Shown here: one piece after another, positions 16,552 through 25,266 of the stretch
Layout of the letters: the number at the start of each line of letters is the position of its first letter
How positions within the stretch are numbered: the first letter of the stretch is position 1
Source of the DNA: UBA11606 sp965243715
GTDB taxonomy: Bacteria; Actinomycetota; Acidimicrobiia; Acidimicrobiales; Aldehydirespiratoraceae
Reading direction: 5' to 3'
NCBI GenBank assembly: GCA_965243715.1
Contig: CBDEVU010000017.1
Span: 930,001 to 994,000 of the forward strand
DNA: 64,000 nucleotides
Translations under genes and position numbers: made by a program
The notes under the pieces: generated by a model
Told to the model about the DNA's origin: nothing
The model's input: only the letters and a program-made list of their open reading frames with translations
The model's database searches: none

Positions 16552-17172
16552 GTGTTTGTTGTGTGTTGGTCCGTCAAGGGTGGCGTTGGTACGTCCGTGG
16601 TCGCGGCCGCTATTGCCGTGGTATCGGCCGAGCAGGGCCACGACACTGTTTTAGTCGATTTGGCGGGCGATCAGCCGGCCGTACTTGGTTGCGAAGGCGA
16701 CGACCGCCAAGGGGTGGGAGACTGGCTGTCGGCGGGCGACGGTGTCCCCGTCGATGCGTTGGCGGCGTTGGAGATCGAAGTGGGGCCCCGTCTCCATCTG
16801 ATCCCGCGAGGGGCGCCGGTGTGCCCCGATCGCCTCGGTGTGCTGTCGTCAGTACTCGGAGGATCAGGCCGAGTGGTGGTGGTTGATGGCGGCGTAGGGA
16901 TCCCTCACTGGATGGGTTCTGGCCGGTCGGTGCTGATACTTCGGAGCTGTTATCTCACGCTGCGTCGGGTTTCGGTCGTGCCCGCCGGTACCGATGTTGT
17001 GTTGCTCGACGAGCCCGGGCGGGCGCTGCGCGGCAGCGACGTTTCGATGGCCGTGGGCCAAGATCCCTGGCGCCGCATTTCCGTGGAGCCGGGAGTGGCG
17101 AGAGCGGTGGATGCGGGCTTGCTGGCCTTTCGCCTTCCTCGTTCGCTTCGTAGTCTCAGCCTCGTGCCATGA
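16552..17172 (+). CDS. Ssd/CpaE-like (TadZ) septum-site/pilus localisation ATPase
   Basis: A 206-residue ParA/MinD-fold protein. The nucleotide loop reads KGGVGTS (residues 9-15), so the second Lys of the Walker A is replaced by Thr, a change common in CpaE/Ssd proteins. It is followed by VLVDLAGDQPAVLG. In Tad systems this protein places the pilus machinery at the pole; the mycobacterial orthologue Ssd is linked to septum regulation. It is shorter than typical CpaE because no N-terminal receiver is present. The GTG start at 16552 follows GGGAGAC. It overlaps tadA by 4 bases (ATGA), as first gene of the operon. Confidence 0.8.
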   Translation: MFVVCWSVKGGVGTSVVAAAIAVVSAEQGHDTVLVDLAGDQPAVLGCEGDDRQGVGDWLSAGDGVPVDALAALEIEVGPRLHLIPRGAPVCPDRLGVLSSVLGGSGRVVVVDGGVGIPHWMGSGRSVLILRSCYLTLRRVSVVPAGTDVVLLDEPGRALRGSDVSMAVGQDPWRRISVEPGVARAVDAGLLAFRLPRSLRSLSLVP

Positions 17173-18224
17173 GCGCAACCGACCTGATTGGGCGCGTGCA
17201 TCGTGTTGTGCTCGATGGCGGAGTCGACACCGACATTGGTTCGGTGGTCCGCGAATTAGCGCCGTTGCTCTCGCTGGACGAGCGACGATCAATCGTGAAA
17301 CGTGTCGCGGCACGTCGAGATGGCCTCGGCCCGCTCGAACAGATCTTGGCCGACCCTGATGTCAGCGAGATCATGATCAACGGCCCCGGTCAGACCTGGG
17401 TCGAACGACACGGTTTACTCGAGCGTCATCCGCTGTCGTTTGACCGAGATGAGATCAATCACCTAGTCGAGCGTCTGGTTGCTCCGTTGGGCCGCCGGGT
17501 CGATCGGAGTTCGCCGTGTGTCGATGGGCGACTCGCCGACGGGAGTCGTCTCCATGTCGTGGTACCTCCCATTGCCCTTGATGGCCCTTACGTCACGATT
17601 CGTCGTTTCGTGTTGCGTAAGGTCGAGTTGTCGTCGTTTATCAACGTCGCTGGTCGGTTGATTCTCGAAGAGGCCGTCGACGGTGGCGCCAACGTGCTGG
17701 TCAGCGGATCGACCAACGCGGGCAAGACAACCTTGTTAAACGCCATCGCGACTTTGATTCGCGATGACGTGCGCATCATCACGGTTGAGGACGCGGCCGA
17801 ACTGCGACTGCCGCATCCCCATGTGGTCCGGCTCGAAGCCCGACCGGCGACCGCCGAAGGGGTCGGCCTGCTCACGATCCGCGATCTAGTTCGTAACGCA
17901 CTGCGTATGCGACCCGACCGGTTGGTGGTTGGTGAGGTGCGGGGTGGCGAGGCGCTAGATCTCGTCCAAGCGCTCAACACCGGACACCGGGGATGTCTGG
18001 CGACAGTCCACGCCAACAGTCCCCTGGATGCCCTTCGCCGACTGGAAACGCTGGCCCTGCTGGCCGGGGAAGGGATTCCCCTCGAGGCTCTGCGAACCCA
18101 GTTGGGTGATGCGCTCGATTTCATCGTGCAGGTCGAACGGCTGGCTGACGGTCATCGACGAATTGCTGAGATCAGCGCAGTGACCGGCCCAGCCCAGGTC
18201 GAGTGCGTCTGGGCGTGCCGATGA
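17169..18224 (+). CDS. tadA: Tad/Flp pilus assembly ATPase TadA (CpaF)
   Basis: A 351-residue secretion ATPase of the VirB11/GspE superfamily. N-terminal region DVSEIMINGPGQTWVERHG, Walker A GSTNAGKTT (about 179-187), Asp box ITVEDAAELRLPH, His box LNTGHRGCLATVHANSPLDALRRLE and Walker B-like DRLVVGEVRGGEALD. It powers assembly of Flp pili together with TadB and TadC. The ATG overlaps the ssd stop by ATGA and its own stop overlaps the tadB start, showing a tightly coupled operon. Confidence 0.94.
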   Translation: MSATDLIGRVHRVVLDGGVDTDIGSVVRELAPLLSLDERRSIVKRVAARRDGLGPLEQILADPDVSEIMINGPGQTWVERHGLLERHPLSFDRDEINHLVERLVAPLGRRVDRSSPCVDGRLADGSRLHVVVPPIALDGPYVTIRRFVLRKVELSSFINVAGRLILEEAVDGGANVLVSGSTNAGKTTLLNAIATLIRDDVRIITVEDAAELRLPHPHVVRLEARPATAEGVGLLTIRDLVRNALRMRPDRLVVGEVRGGEALDLVQALNTGHRGCLATVHANSPLDALRRLETLALLAGEGIPLEALRTQLGDALDFIVQVERLADGHRRIAEISAVTGPAQVECVWACR

Positions 18225-18913
18225 TTAGTCCCCTCGCCGTCGTTTGCTTCGGTGGGGTCGTGCCGCTGGTTCTGCTGTGGCCGACTCGACCATCGCGTGG
18301 GGCAGCGGTGGAGGTCGGCCAGCAATCGCCCGGGATCGGCCGCGCTTTTGGGTTCTGGCATCGTCGGCGGTTGGTGCGTCGCCGAGTGGAGGCGTTACCC
18401 ATCATGCTTGAACTTGTTTCTCGCGATTTGCGCGGCGGGGCCACGTTACTGGCAGCGTTCGAGCGGTTGGCTCGATCCGATACTCCACTAGCGCCGTCGG
18501 TTGCCGCGATGGTCGCTCGAGTTCACCGCGGCGATCGTCTCACCGTCGCCCTCGATACTTGGGCCCACGAACTCGAACACGCCGACGCCGGACTTGTACG
18601 GGCGGTGCTTGGTCTCGGCCACGTCACGGGGGCGGCGATGGCTGAGGCGCTCGATCGGGCGGCGTTGACTCTGCGGGGTCGTCGCGAACTCGAAGCCGAG
18701 GTTCGGGCTCTTACCTCACAAACACGCGCGTCAGCGATGCTCATTTCTGTCGCCCCAGTCGCTTTCCTGGGGTTCTTGTCGCTGATTGACCCCTCGACAG
18801 TGGCTTTTCTCGTGACCAGTCCGCTGGGCTGGCTGTGTCTCATCCTCGGGAGCGTGCTCGACCTGATCGGCTTGGCGTGGATGGTGCGCATGAGTCGGAG
18901 CGTGGCTCGATGA
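18221..18913 (+). CDS. tadB: Tad secretion inner-membrane protein TadB (GspF domain)
   Basis: A ~230-residue membrane protein with an N-terminal helix (1-20), a T2SSF cytosolic domain (about 60-180, with ELVSRDLRGGATLLAAFERLA and ALTLRGRRELEAEVRALTSQTRASA in parts) and C-terminal helices (about 180-230). It forms the membrane platform for TadA. ATG 18221 overlaps the tadA stop (ATGA); a GTG at 18203 would give six more residues. It overlaps tadC by ATGA. Confidence 0.85.
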   Translation: MISPLAVVCFGGVVPLVLLWPTRPSRGAAVEVGQQSPGIGRAFGFWHRRRLVRRRVEALPIMLELVSRDLRGGATLLAAFERLARSDTPLAPSVAAMVARVHRGDRLTVALDTWAHELEHADAGLVRAVLGLGHVTGAAMAEALDRAALTLRGRRELEAEVRALTSQTRASAMLISVAPVAFLGFLSLIDPSTVAFLVTSPLGWLCLILGSVLDLIGLAWMVRMSRSVAR

Positions 18914-19629
18914 TCCGGCGACCGGCCCGTTGCTTGGCGTCGACGGAGCAAACGTCGCGCCCCGATGGAGTGAGTCGATTGGGCGGGCGGGTCCGCCAGG
19001 CGTTGGCGGCCGTTGGCCTGAGCGTTTCGCGGACGAGCGATCGAGAACTCGGATTGCTCCTTCTCGTGTCGCCTCCCCTGGCGCTCATATGGTTTCCGTT
19101 GGCCCTCATGCCCCCGTTGGTGGTAATCGGCGCGAGAGTGCAACTTGCGCGGACGGCGGCGCGTCTACGTGTCAGTGCCATCGAGCGCGGTCTCCCGGAA
19201 GTCATCGACCTCTTAGTGTTGGGGGTCGGTGCGGGGCTGACACCGATCGAGGCGATTCGTACGGCAGTGGCGTGGTGTCCGGAACCGTTCGGCGTGGTCT
19301 TTCGAGACGTTGTTGATCGAGTCGATGCGGGTAGCCCAATCTCCGACGCGCTGAGTCGAGGCGCCGAACAGTTGGGTGCCGCGGCGCGGCCCCTAGTTAC
19401 CGTGCTCATCGCCTCGAGCGAGGACGGAGCGTCGCTCGCCCCGGGCCTTGTTCGCGCCAGCGATGCGGCGCGGCGCCGACGGCGTTACGCGGCCGAGGAA
19501 CGAGCCCGGCGCCTTCCGGTCACGATGCTTCTTCCGTTGGTGTTGTGCGCCCTACCCGCCTTCACGCTGCTCACCGTAGTTCCCCTTCTCGCCAGTTCGC
19601 TCGCCGGACTCCGGCTTCCTGGGTCCTAG
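18910..19629 (+). CDS. tadC: Tad secretion inner-membrane protein TadC (GspF domain)
   Basis: A 239-residue protein with two N-terminal membrane helices (about 55-80), a T2SSF domain (IERGLPEVIDLLVLGVGAGL; AARPLVTVLIASSEDGASLAP) and a C-terminal helix (about 205-232). The ATG 18910 start makes an ATGA overlap with tadB; the frame stays open upstream but lies within tadB. It acts with TadB as platform of the pilus machine. Confidence 0.85.
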   Translation: MIRRPARCLASTEQTSRPDGVSRLGGRVRQALAAVGLSVSRTSDRELGLLLLVSPPLALIWFPLALMPPLVVIGARVQLARTAARLRVSAIERGLPEVIDLLVLGVGAGLTPIEAIRTAVAWCPEPFGVVFRDVVDRVDAGSPISDALSRGAEQLGAAARPLVTVLIASSEDGASLAPGLVRASDAARRRRRYAAEERARRLPVTMLLPLVLCALPAFTLLTVVPLLASSLAGLRLPGS

Positions 19630-19669
19630 TTGTCTTCCCCGTTTCGATGCTCAATTGAGAGGAAAAGTT

Positions 19670-19879
19670 ATGTTGTTTTCAACCTTGTCGGTAGTCCAAG
19701 GCCTAGGCCGTCGCCTTCGTGAGCGAGGTGACCAAGGCCAAGCCACCGCGGAGTACGCCCTCGTGATTTTGGGGGCATCGGCGATGGCGTTGCTGGTCAT
19801 CTCCTGGGCCGCGAGTACCGGAGCGGTGGGCGATCTCCTTGATCGGGTGTTCAACTCGATCTCGTCGCGGGTCGCGTGA
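19670..19879 (+). CDS. Flp-type pilin (DUF4244-like)
   Basis: A 69-residue protein: a basic leader (about 1-24) ending before GQATAEYALVILGASAMAL, a hydrophobic pilin helix with the conserved Glu-Tyr pair typical of Flp pilins, and a short tail. ATG 19670 is set by GAGAGG at 19657-19662. It is the expected structural subunit of the Tad pilus encoded by the preceding genes and overlaps the TadE-like gene by GTGA. The prepilin peptidase is not in the window. Confidence 0.82.
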   Translation: MLFSTLSVVQGLGRRLRERGDQGQATAEYALVILGASAMALLVISWAASTGAVGDLLDRVFNSISSRVA

Positions 19880-20271
19880 GGATGGGAGGCCGAGGTCGTC
19901 CACGTGGGGCGGCCTCGGCTCCCGACCGAGGGCAGGCCACCGTCGAAGCGGCGCTGCTTTTGCCGATCGTAGCTCTCGTGCTTTTGGTGGTGGTGCAAGT
20001 CGGCATAGTCGTCCACGCTCGGGTGATGGTCACCCACGCGGCACGAGAAGGCGCCCGTATAGCGGCGGTCGGCGGTTCCGATAACGAGATCCGCGAAGCC
20101 GTGGCCGTGGCCGGAGACCTACCGGTTCATCGATTCAACGTGGAGGTTTATCGATCCGATAAGCGGGTAACGGTCGAAGTGGTCTACCACGAGGTGACCG
20201 CGGTGCCGCTGGTCGGCGAGTTCTTCGACAGCCAGAAGCTGACTTCCACCGCTTCGATGCGGCTCGAATGA
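19876..20271 (+). CDS. TadE-like pseudopilin
   Basis: A 131-residue protein with a leader followed by DRGQATVEAALLLPIVALV, the TadE/TadG N-terminal helix (residues 18-45), and an extracytoplasmic beta-rich part (VHRFNVEVYRSDKRVTVEVVYHE). The GTG start overlaps the pilin stop. It is the last gene of the tad operon here; no TadG or Rv3654c-like gene follows. The HARVMVTHAAREGARIAA stretch is a common TadE signature. Confidence 0.85.
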   Translation: MRMGGRGRPRGAASAPDRGQATVEAALLLPIVALVLLVVVQVGIVVHARVMVTHAAREGARIAAVGGSDNEIREAVAVAGDLPVHRFNVEVYRSDKRVTVEVVYHEVTAVPLVGEFFDSQKLTSTASMRLE

Positions 20272-20313
20272 TTTATTGGTTTCGCGCCGCGGCCCCTTGA
20301 CCGATCAGTAAAA

Positions 20314-20333
20314 GGATTACATATCCGTAATCC
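20314..20333 (+). promoter_or_regulatory. Perfect 7-base inverted repeat before the STAS gene
   Basis: GGATTAC-N6-GTAATCC ends six bases before the GTG start of the STAS protein. The spacing of the half-sites (13 bases centre to centre) is unlike a terminator, and no T tract follows, so an operator or a translation-control hairpin is more likely. Confidence 0.5.
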
Positions 20334-20339
20334 GCTATC

Positions 20340-20687
20340 GTGGGAAGAGTGGAGATCGTTGTTCACGTCCATAGCGAAGGAAGCTGGTCGGTCTTGACCA
20401 TCGGCGGAGAACTCGACGTGGTTGGCGCGCCGGAACTTCGTCAACACGTCATGCACGCCGTGGCCGGGGGCCATCATCGCCTTATCTTAGATCTCACCGG
20501 CGTCGATTATGTCGACTCGTTCGGGATTGGGGTACTGGTCGGTGCCCTCAAACGACTGCGACTCCTCGGCGGGGATCTCATGTTGGTCGTTCCAGAGTCG
20601 CGTGTGCGCCGAGTGTTAGAACTCTGTGACCTGGACCGTGTCTTTACCCTGCACGCCACGCTCGGCAAGGCCCTGCAGCACGCATGA
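20340..20687 (+). CDS. STAS-domain anti-sigma factor antagonist
   Basis: A 115-residue STAS protein (SpoIIAA/RsbV type). The core strands and the phospho-site loop are clear: LTIGGELDVVGAPELR and DYVDSFGIGVLVG, with Ser60 as the likely regulatory phosphorylation site. The start is GTG 20340; GTG 20349 is an alternative. It overlaps the HATPase kinase gene by ATGA, the classic antagonist/kinase pairing. The target sigma factor is not adjacent; the sigma-70 gene at 13.5 kb is a candidate but not shown. Confidence 0.9.
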   Translation: MGRVEIVVHVHSEGSWSVLTIGGELDVVGAPELRQHVMHAVAGGHHRLILDLTGVDYVDSFGIGVLVGALKRLRLLGGDLMLVVPESRVRRVLELCDLDRVFTLHATLGKALQHA

Positions 20688-21145
20688 CCGACGACAACGG
20701 GCTCCGGTTGGGCCACATTTCGTTGGAGATTCCGGCCCGGACCGAGTACGTGTCACTGGTGCGCGTGGTGGTTGCCGCGGCGGCCGAACTCGGGCCGGAC
20801 ATGGCGACTGAGCGCATCGAGGACCTTCGGCTGGCCGTTTCTGAAGCCACCACCAACGCCATCAAGGCCCACGACTCGAGCGGTTCGGTCGACCGCATCC
20901 ACGTGCAGTGCGATCTCTTTGACGATGAAGTCGCGGTGCTGATTCACGATAGTGGCCCAGGCTTCGACCTCGACGACGTTCCGGTGTTGCCAGAGCCGGA
21001 AAATCCTGACCGCTTGCTCCACGAATCCGGGCTCGGGGTGAACCTGATGCGCTTGCTTGCCGATGAGTCAGAGATCGCGTCTGACGCCCACGGCACCGAC
21101 GTGAAATTGGTGGTCTACTCGTCGAAGCGTCGCCGTACGCGGTGA
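20684..21145 (+). CDS. HATPase_c anti-sigma factor kinase (RsbW/SpoIIAB-like)
   Basis: A 153-residue GHKL ATPase: N box RLAVSEATTNAIKAH, G1 box LIHDSGPGFDLDD, G2 box ESGLGVNLMRLLAD. It would bind a sigma factor and phosphorylate the upstream STAS protein. Co-translated with it (ATGA overlap). No transmembrane segment, so it is cytosolic. Confidence 0.9.
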   Translation: MTDDNGLRLGHISLEIPARTEYVSLVRVVVAAAAELGPDMATERIEDLRLAVSEATTNAIKAHDSSGSVDRIHVQCDLFDDEVAVLIHDSGPGFDLDDVPVLPEPENPDRLLHESGLGVNLMRLLADESEIASDAHGTDVKLVVYSSKRRRTR

Positions 21146-21169
21146 GGCGCCGCTAGCGTCACGGTCGCC

Positions 21170-22531
21170 ATGGCTCAGGATCAAATCGACCCCTCTCCAC
21201 TAACTTGGCTGGGCGGCAACCGACGGCTCGCTCGCCGAATCGGACGGCCGGTCCGGAACTTCCTGCGCATCGAGGCGGCGGGCGGGCTACTGCTCGTTAT
21301 CGCCACCGTCGGGGCGCTCGGCTGGTCGAACTCTCCTTGGAGCGAGTCCTACCACGACATACTCAACACCCACATTTCCGTCCACTTTGGTGATTTTCTG
21401 CGCCTCGACGAAACGGTAGAACACTGGGTCAACGATGCCTTGATGGCGATTTTTTTCTTTGTGGTCGGCTTAGAGATCAAGCGAGAGCTTGTGGCGGGCG
21501 AGCTACGCGACCCGAGAGCGGCGGTTCTTCCGGCGGTCGCGGCAGCTGGGGGCATGATTGTCCCCGCATTGTTCTATGTGATCGTCAACCGTGGCGGCGT
21601 TGGGGTGGACGGTTGGGGAATCCCGATGGCGACCGATATTGCCTTTGCTATCGGCGTAGTCTCGCTGCTCGGCAAGCGGGTACCGGGCGCGATGAAAGTG
21701 TTTTTGTTGACCTTGGCGATAGTGGACGACATCGGTGCCATTGCGGTCATCGCGATCTTCTACACCAATGATCTTTCCCCCGGTTGGTTGCTCGCTTCGA
21801 TCATCACGATTCTGGTGGTGGTGGCGATGCGATTCATGAAGATCTGGTACGTGCCAGCCTACGTGGCGGTCGGCATGTTTCTTTGGCTCGCCGTTTTCGA
21901 GTCGGGGATCCACGCAACCATCGCGGGCGTCGTGTTGGGGCTACTTTGTCCCGCTGTTCCGCTGAAGAACGCGGCCGACTCCGGCCCCGACGAACACATT
22001 GGTCAAGCAACCCAGGGTCAGCCGAGCGCCACGATCGTCCGCCGAGCGAGCTTTGAACTGCGAGAGCAGGTGTCGGTTGCCGAACGCCTCCAGAATCTCT
22101 TGCACCCTTTCAGTTCGTTCATCATCATCCCGATCTTCGCGCTCGCGAACGCTGGTATCGAGATTTCCGGTGCCACCATCGCGACGGCAGTGAAAAGTAA
22201 TGTCACCATCGGCGTGATTGTCGGTCTAGTCTTGGGCAAACTGGTTGGGGTTAGCGTGTTCACTTGGATTGGAGTCAAGAGCGGGATTTCGCGGCTTCCC
22301 CGCGGGGCAAGTTGGATTCATGTCTTTGGTTTGAGCGCGCTTGCGGGCATTGGATTCACCGTTTCTCTCTTCATCACCGGCCTCGCCTTCGACGATTCGA
22401 TCATTATCGACGAGGCAAAACTCGGTATTCTTGCTGCGTCAATGGCTGCCGCGGTCATCGGTGCTTTGATACTCATGCGGGCTAATGAGGTGATCGAAAT
22501 TGATATCGACGAACCAGAGTCAGGGGACTGA
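21170..22531 (+). CDS. nhaA: Na+/H+ antiporter NhaA
   Basis: A 453-residue membrane protein with the NhaA core: IEAAGGLLLVIATVGAL at the N-terminus, FFFVVGLEIKRELVAGELR, the unwound helix region PMATDIAFAIGVV (paired Asp site) and LTLAIVDDIGAIAVIAIFYT with the adjacent Asp residues. It exchanges Na+ for protons at the cytoplasmic membrane. A polar loop around 265-290 is longer than in E. coli NhaA. Its stop shares one base with the topA start (TGATG), so topA is translationally coupled. Confidence 0.95.
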   Translation: MAQDQIDPSPLTWLGGNRRLARRIGRPVRNFLRIEAAGGLLLVIATVGALGWSNSPWSESYHDILNTHISVHFGDFLRLDETVEHWVNDALMAIFFFVVGLEIKRELVAGELRDPRAAVLPAVAAAGGMIVPALFYVIVNRGGVGVDGWGIPMATDIAFAIGVVSLLGKRVPGAMKVFLLTLAIVDDIGAIAVIAIFYTNDLSPGWLLASIITILVVVAMRFMKIWYVPAYVAVGMFLWLAVFESGIHATIAGVVLGLLCPAVPLKNAADSGPDEHIGQATQGQPSATIVRRASFELREQVSVAERLQNLLHPFSSFIIIPIFALANAGIEISGATIATAVKSNVTIGVIVGLVLGKLVGVSVFTWIGVKSGISRLPRGASWIHVFGLSALAGIGFTVSLFITGLAFDDSIIIDEAKLGILAASMAAAVIGALILMRANEVIEIDIDEPESGD

Positions 22532-25257
22532 TGGCTAATGCATTGGTGATTGTAGAGTCACCGGCCAAAGCAAAAAAACTCGCCGAGTATCTCGGTGTGG
22601 GATACACCGTCGAGTCCTCGATCGGTCACATCCGGGACCTGCCTCGCAACGCCGCCGACGTTCCCAAGGAGTACAAGGGCGAGTCGTGGGCGCGCACCGG
22701 TATCGATGTCGACAATGGTTTCAAGCCTCTCTACGTTGAAAACCACGACAAAAAGGACCACATCAAACTTCTGAAGAAGTTGTTGGCCAAAGCCGACGAA
22801 CTTTATCTCGCCACCGATGAGGATCGTGAAGGCGAGGCCATTGCCTGGCATCTCCTCGAGGTGCTCAATCCCACTGTCCCGATCAAACGTATGGTTTTCC
22901 ACGAGATCACCAAGGCCGCAATCCAAGCCGCGGTCGAGTCTCCCCGCGAACTCGATCGCAAGATGGTCGATGCCCAGGAAGCCCGTCGCATCCTTGACCG
23001 CCTCTACGGCTACGAAGTTTCGCCCGTCCTCTGGAAGAAAGTCATGCCGAAACTGTCGGCGGGTCGGGTGCAAAGCGTGGGGACCCGTCTCGTTGTCGCC
23101 CGGGAGCGTGAGCGGATGGCGTTCGTCGCCGCCAGCTACTGGGACATCAAAGGCCGGTTCGCCGCCGACCAAGGTGATTCCCGCGAGTTCTCCGCCGCCT
23201 TGGCCCAAATCGATGGAGTGCGACTCGCTGGCGGCCGTGACTTCGGCGACGATGGTCAACTCTCGCGCCAAGATGTCACGGTTCTCAACCAAAAAACGGC
23301 TACTGCCCTAGTTGCCGATCTCGAGGACGTGGCGTTCGAAGTGAGGTCTCGCCAGTCCAAGCCCTATCGTCGTCGGCCGGTGGCCCCGTTCATCACCTCC
23401 ACTTACCAGCAAGAGGCGGGCCGTAAGCTCCGTATGGGCTCTCAGGCGGCTATGCGCGCCGCCCAGGGACTCTACGAAAAGGGCTACATCACGTATATGC
23501 GCACGGACAGCACCGTGCTGTCTGCTACCGCGCTGCGAGCGGCTCGATCGTTAATTTCGGCGCGGTACGGCAAGGAGTTTTTGCCCACTGCTCCTCGCCA
23601 CTATGCGACCAAGGGCAAAAATGCCCAGGAAGCCCACGAGGCGATCCGCCCGGCGGGCGATCAATTCCGCCTGCCAGCCGATGTCGCCCGGGAAGTTCCG
23701 CCCTCCGAAGCGAAGGCTTACGATCTCATCTGGAAGCGCACCGTCGCCTCGCAGATGACCGACTGCATTGGCGATACCGTGCGGTTGCTGCTCGGTGCTT
23801 GCTCTAAGTCCGGTACCGATGTCGACTTCAAGGCCGCGGGCACCGTTATTACCCACCGCGGCTTTCGCGAGGTCTACGAAGAAGACAAGGACGCCGACCG
23901 TCGCGTCGAGGCCGAATCCGATGAAGCGGCCGAAGGTCGATTGCCTCCGCTCACGCCGGGCGACGCCGCCCACGCCACCGCACCGTTCGCCTTTGAGGGC
24001 CACGAGACTCAGTCGCCGTCGCGTTTTACTGAAGCCTCGCTGGTAAAGCGATTAGAAGAACTCGGCGTCGGGCGACCATCCACCTATGCCTCGATAATCG
24101 GCACCATCCAGGACCGCGGCTACGTCTGGAAGAGGGGCTCCGCGTTGGTCCCTTCGTTCAAATCATTCTCGGTAGTCAACGTCATGGAAGGTCACTTCCC
24201 GAACCTCGTCGACTACGCCTTCACTGCCAAGATGGAAGACGACCTCGACAAGATTGCCCGCGGCACCGAGTTCGCCGAACCGTGGCTCACCCGCTTCTAC
24301 TTCGGCGAGGGCGAAGAGCCCGGGCTCAAGGAGAAGGTCTCGACTCGACTCGACGAAATCGACGCTCGCCTCGTCAACACTATCCCGCTCGGGATGTCCG
24401 AAAGCGGCCGCCCGGTAGTGGCCCGCGCGGGCCGTTACGGCCCTTACGTGCAACACGGCGACAGCGAAGAAAGCAGCGAGAACCTCACGGCGTCGATCCC
24501 CGACGACATCGCGCCCGACGAACTCACTCTCGAAAAGGCGTTGGAGTTTCTCGCCCATCCAAAAGAGGGTCGTAGCTTGGGGAAGGATCCCGCTACGGGC
24601 ATGGACATCTATGTCAAGCCCGGTAGATTTGGTCCCTACGTCCAAGTGGGAACGTTCGACGAGCAAGAAGAAAAGCCGAAGTCAGCCTCGCTCTTTAGAA
24701 CCATGACCCTCGATCGGGTCACGCTCGAAGATGCCTTGCAGTTACTCACCTTGCCTCGTTCAGTGGGTCTTGATCCCACCGACGGCGAAGAAATTACTGT
24801 GCAAAATGGCCGCTACGGCCCCTATGTCAAGAAGGGTAGCGATAGCCGGAGTCTCGATACCGAGGAGCAGATGCTCGTCATCTCGCTCGAGGAATGCTTG
24901 GCGGTTCTGGCCCAGCCTAAGCGGCCTCGGGGCCAAGTGGTCAAGCCGCCCCTTCGTGACATGGGTGTCGATCCGGTAACTGGTCAGGCAATGGTCGTCA
25001 AGGACGGGCGCTTTGGTCCTTATGTCACCGACGGCACACATAACGCTTCGTTGCGAAAGGGCGACACGGTCGTCAACCTCACTGTCGAGCGGGCCGCCGA
25101 ACTGTTGGCCGACCGACGTATTTACGTGGTAGTCAAAAAGAAGAAGGCGACGAAGAAGAAGGCGGCCAAGAAGAAGGTGACGAAGAAGAAGACCGTCAAG
25201 AAGAAGGCGACGAAGAAGAAGGCCGCCAAGAAGAAGGCGGCCAAGAAGTCGGCCTAG
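22531..25257 (+). CDS. topA: DNA topoisomerase I
   Basis: A 908-residue type IA topoisomerase. The Toprim domain (LVIVESPAKAKKLAEYLG; ATDEDREGEAIAWHL) is followed by the active-site Tyr in YITYMRTDST (about 325) and four C-terminal topoisomerase repeats of the actinobacterial type (RFGPYVQ, RYGPYVK) in place of zinc fingers. The final ~43 residues are a lysine tail made of KKKA/KKKVT/KKKTV units. Such basic tails raise DNA affinity in actinobacteria. It starts within the nhaA stop codon. Confidence 0.96.
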   Translation: MANALVIVESPAKAKKLAEYLGVGYTVESSIGHIRDLPRNAADVPKEYKGESWARTGIDVDNGFKPLYVENHDKKDHIKLLKKLLAKADELYLATDEDREGEAIAWHLLEVLNPTVPIKRMVFHEITKAAIQAAVESPRELDRKMVDAQEARRILDRLYGYEVSPVLWKKVMPKLSAGRVQSVGTRLVVARERERMAFVAASYWDIKGRFAADQGDSREFSAALAQIDGVRLAGGRDFGDDGQLSRQDVTVLNQKTATALVADLEDVAFEVRSRQSKPYRRRPVAPFITSTYQQEAGRKLRMGSQAAMRAAQGLYEKGYITYMRTDSTVLSATALRAARSLISARYGKEFLPTAPRHYATKGKNAQEAHEAIRPAGDQFRLPADVAREVPPSEAKAYDLIWKRTVASQMTDCIGDTVRLLLGACSKSGTDVDFKAAGTVITHRGFREVYEEDKDADRRVEAESDEAAEGRLPPLTPGDAAHATAPFAFEGHETQSPSRFTEASLVKRLEELGVGRPSTYASIIGTIQDRGYVWKRGSALVPSFKSFSVVNVMEGHFPNLVDYAFTAKMEDDLDKIARGTEFAEPWLTRFYFGEGEEPGLKEKVSTRLDEIDARLVNTIPLGMSESGRPVVARAGRYGPYVQHGDSEESSENLTASIPDDIAPDELTLEKALEFLAHPKEGRSLGKDPATGMDIYVKPGRFGPYVQVGTFDEQEEKPKSASLFRTMTLDRVTLEDALQLLTLPRSVGLDPTDGEEITVQNGRYGPYVKKGSDSRSLDTEEQMLVISLEECLAVLAQPKRPRGQVVKPPLRDMGVDPVTGQAMVVKDGRFGPYVTDGTHNASLRKGDTVVNLTVERAAELLADRRIYVVVKKKKATKKKAAKKKVTKKKTVKKKATKKKAAKKKAAKKSA
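25135..25256 (+). repeat. Lys-Lys-Lys-Ala/Thr coding repeat at the topA 3' end
   Basis: About ten imperfect 12-15 base units built on AAGAAGAAGGC encode the basic TopA tail. Such A/G-only tracts are slippage prone, so tail length may vary between strains. Confidence 0.8.
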
Positions 25258-25266
25258 ACTCCCAGC

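Noticed and set aside
22558..23292. 244-codon minus-strand frame
   Set aside because: Antisense to the Toprim domain of topA; shadow frame.
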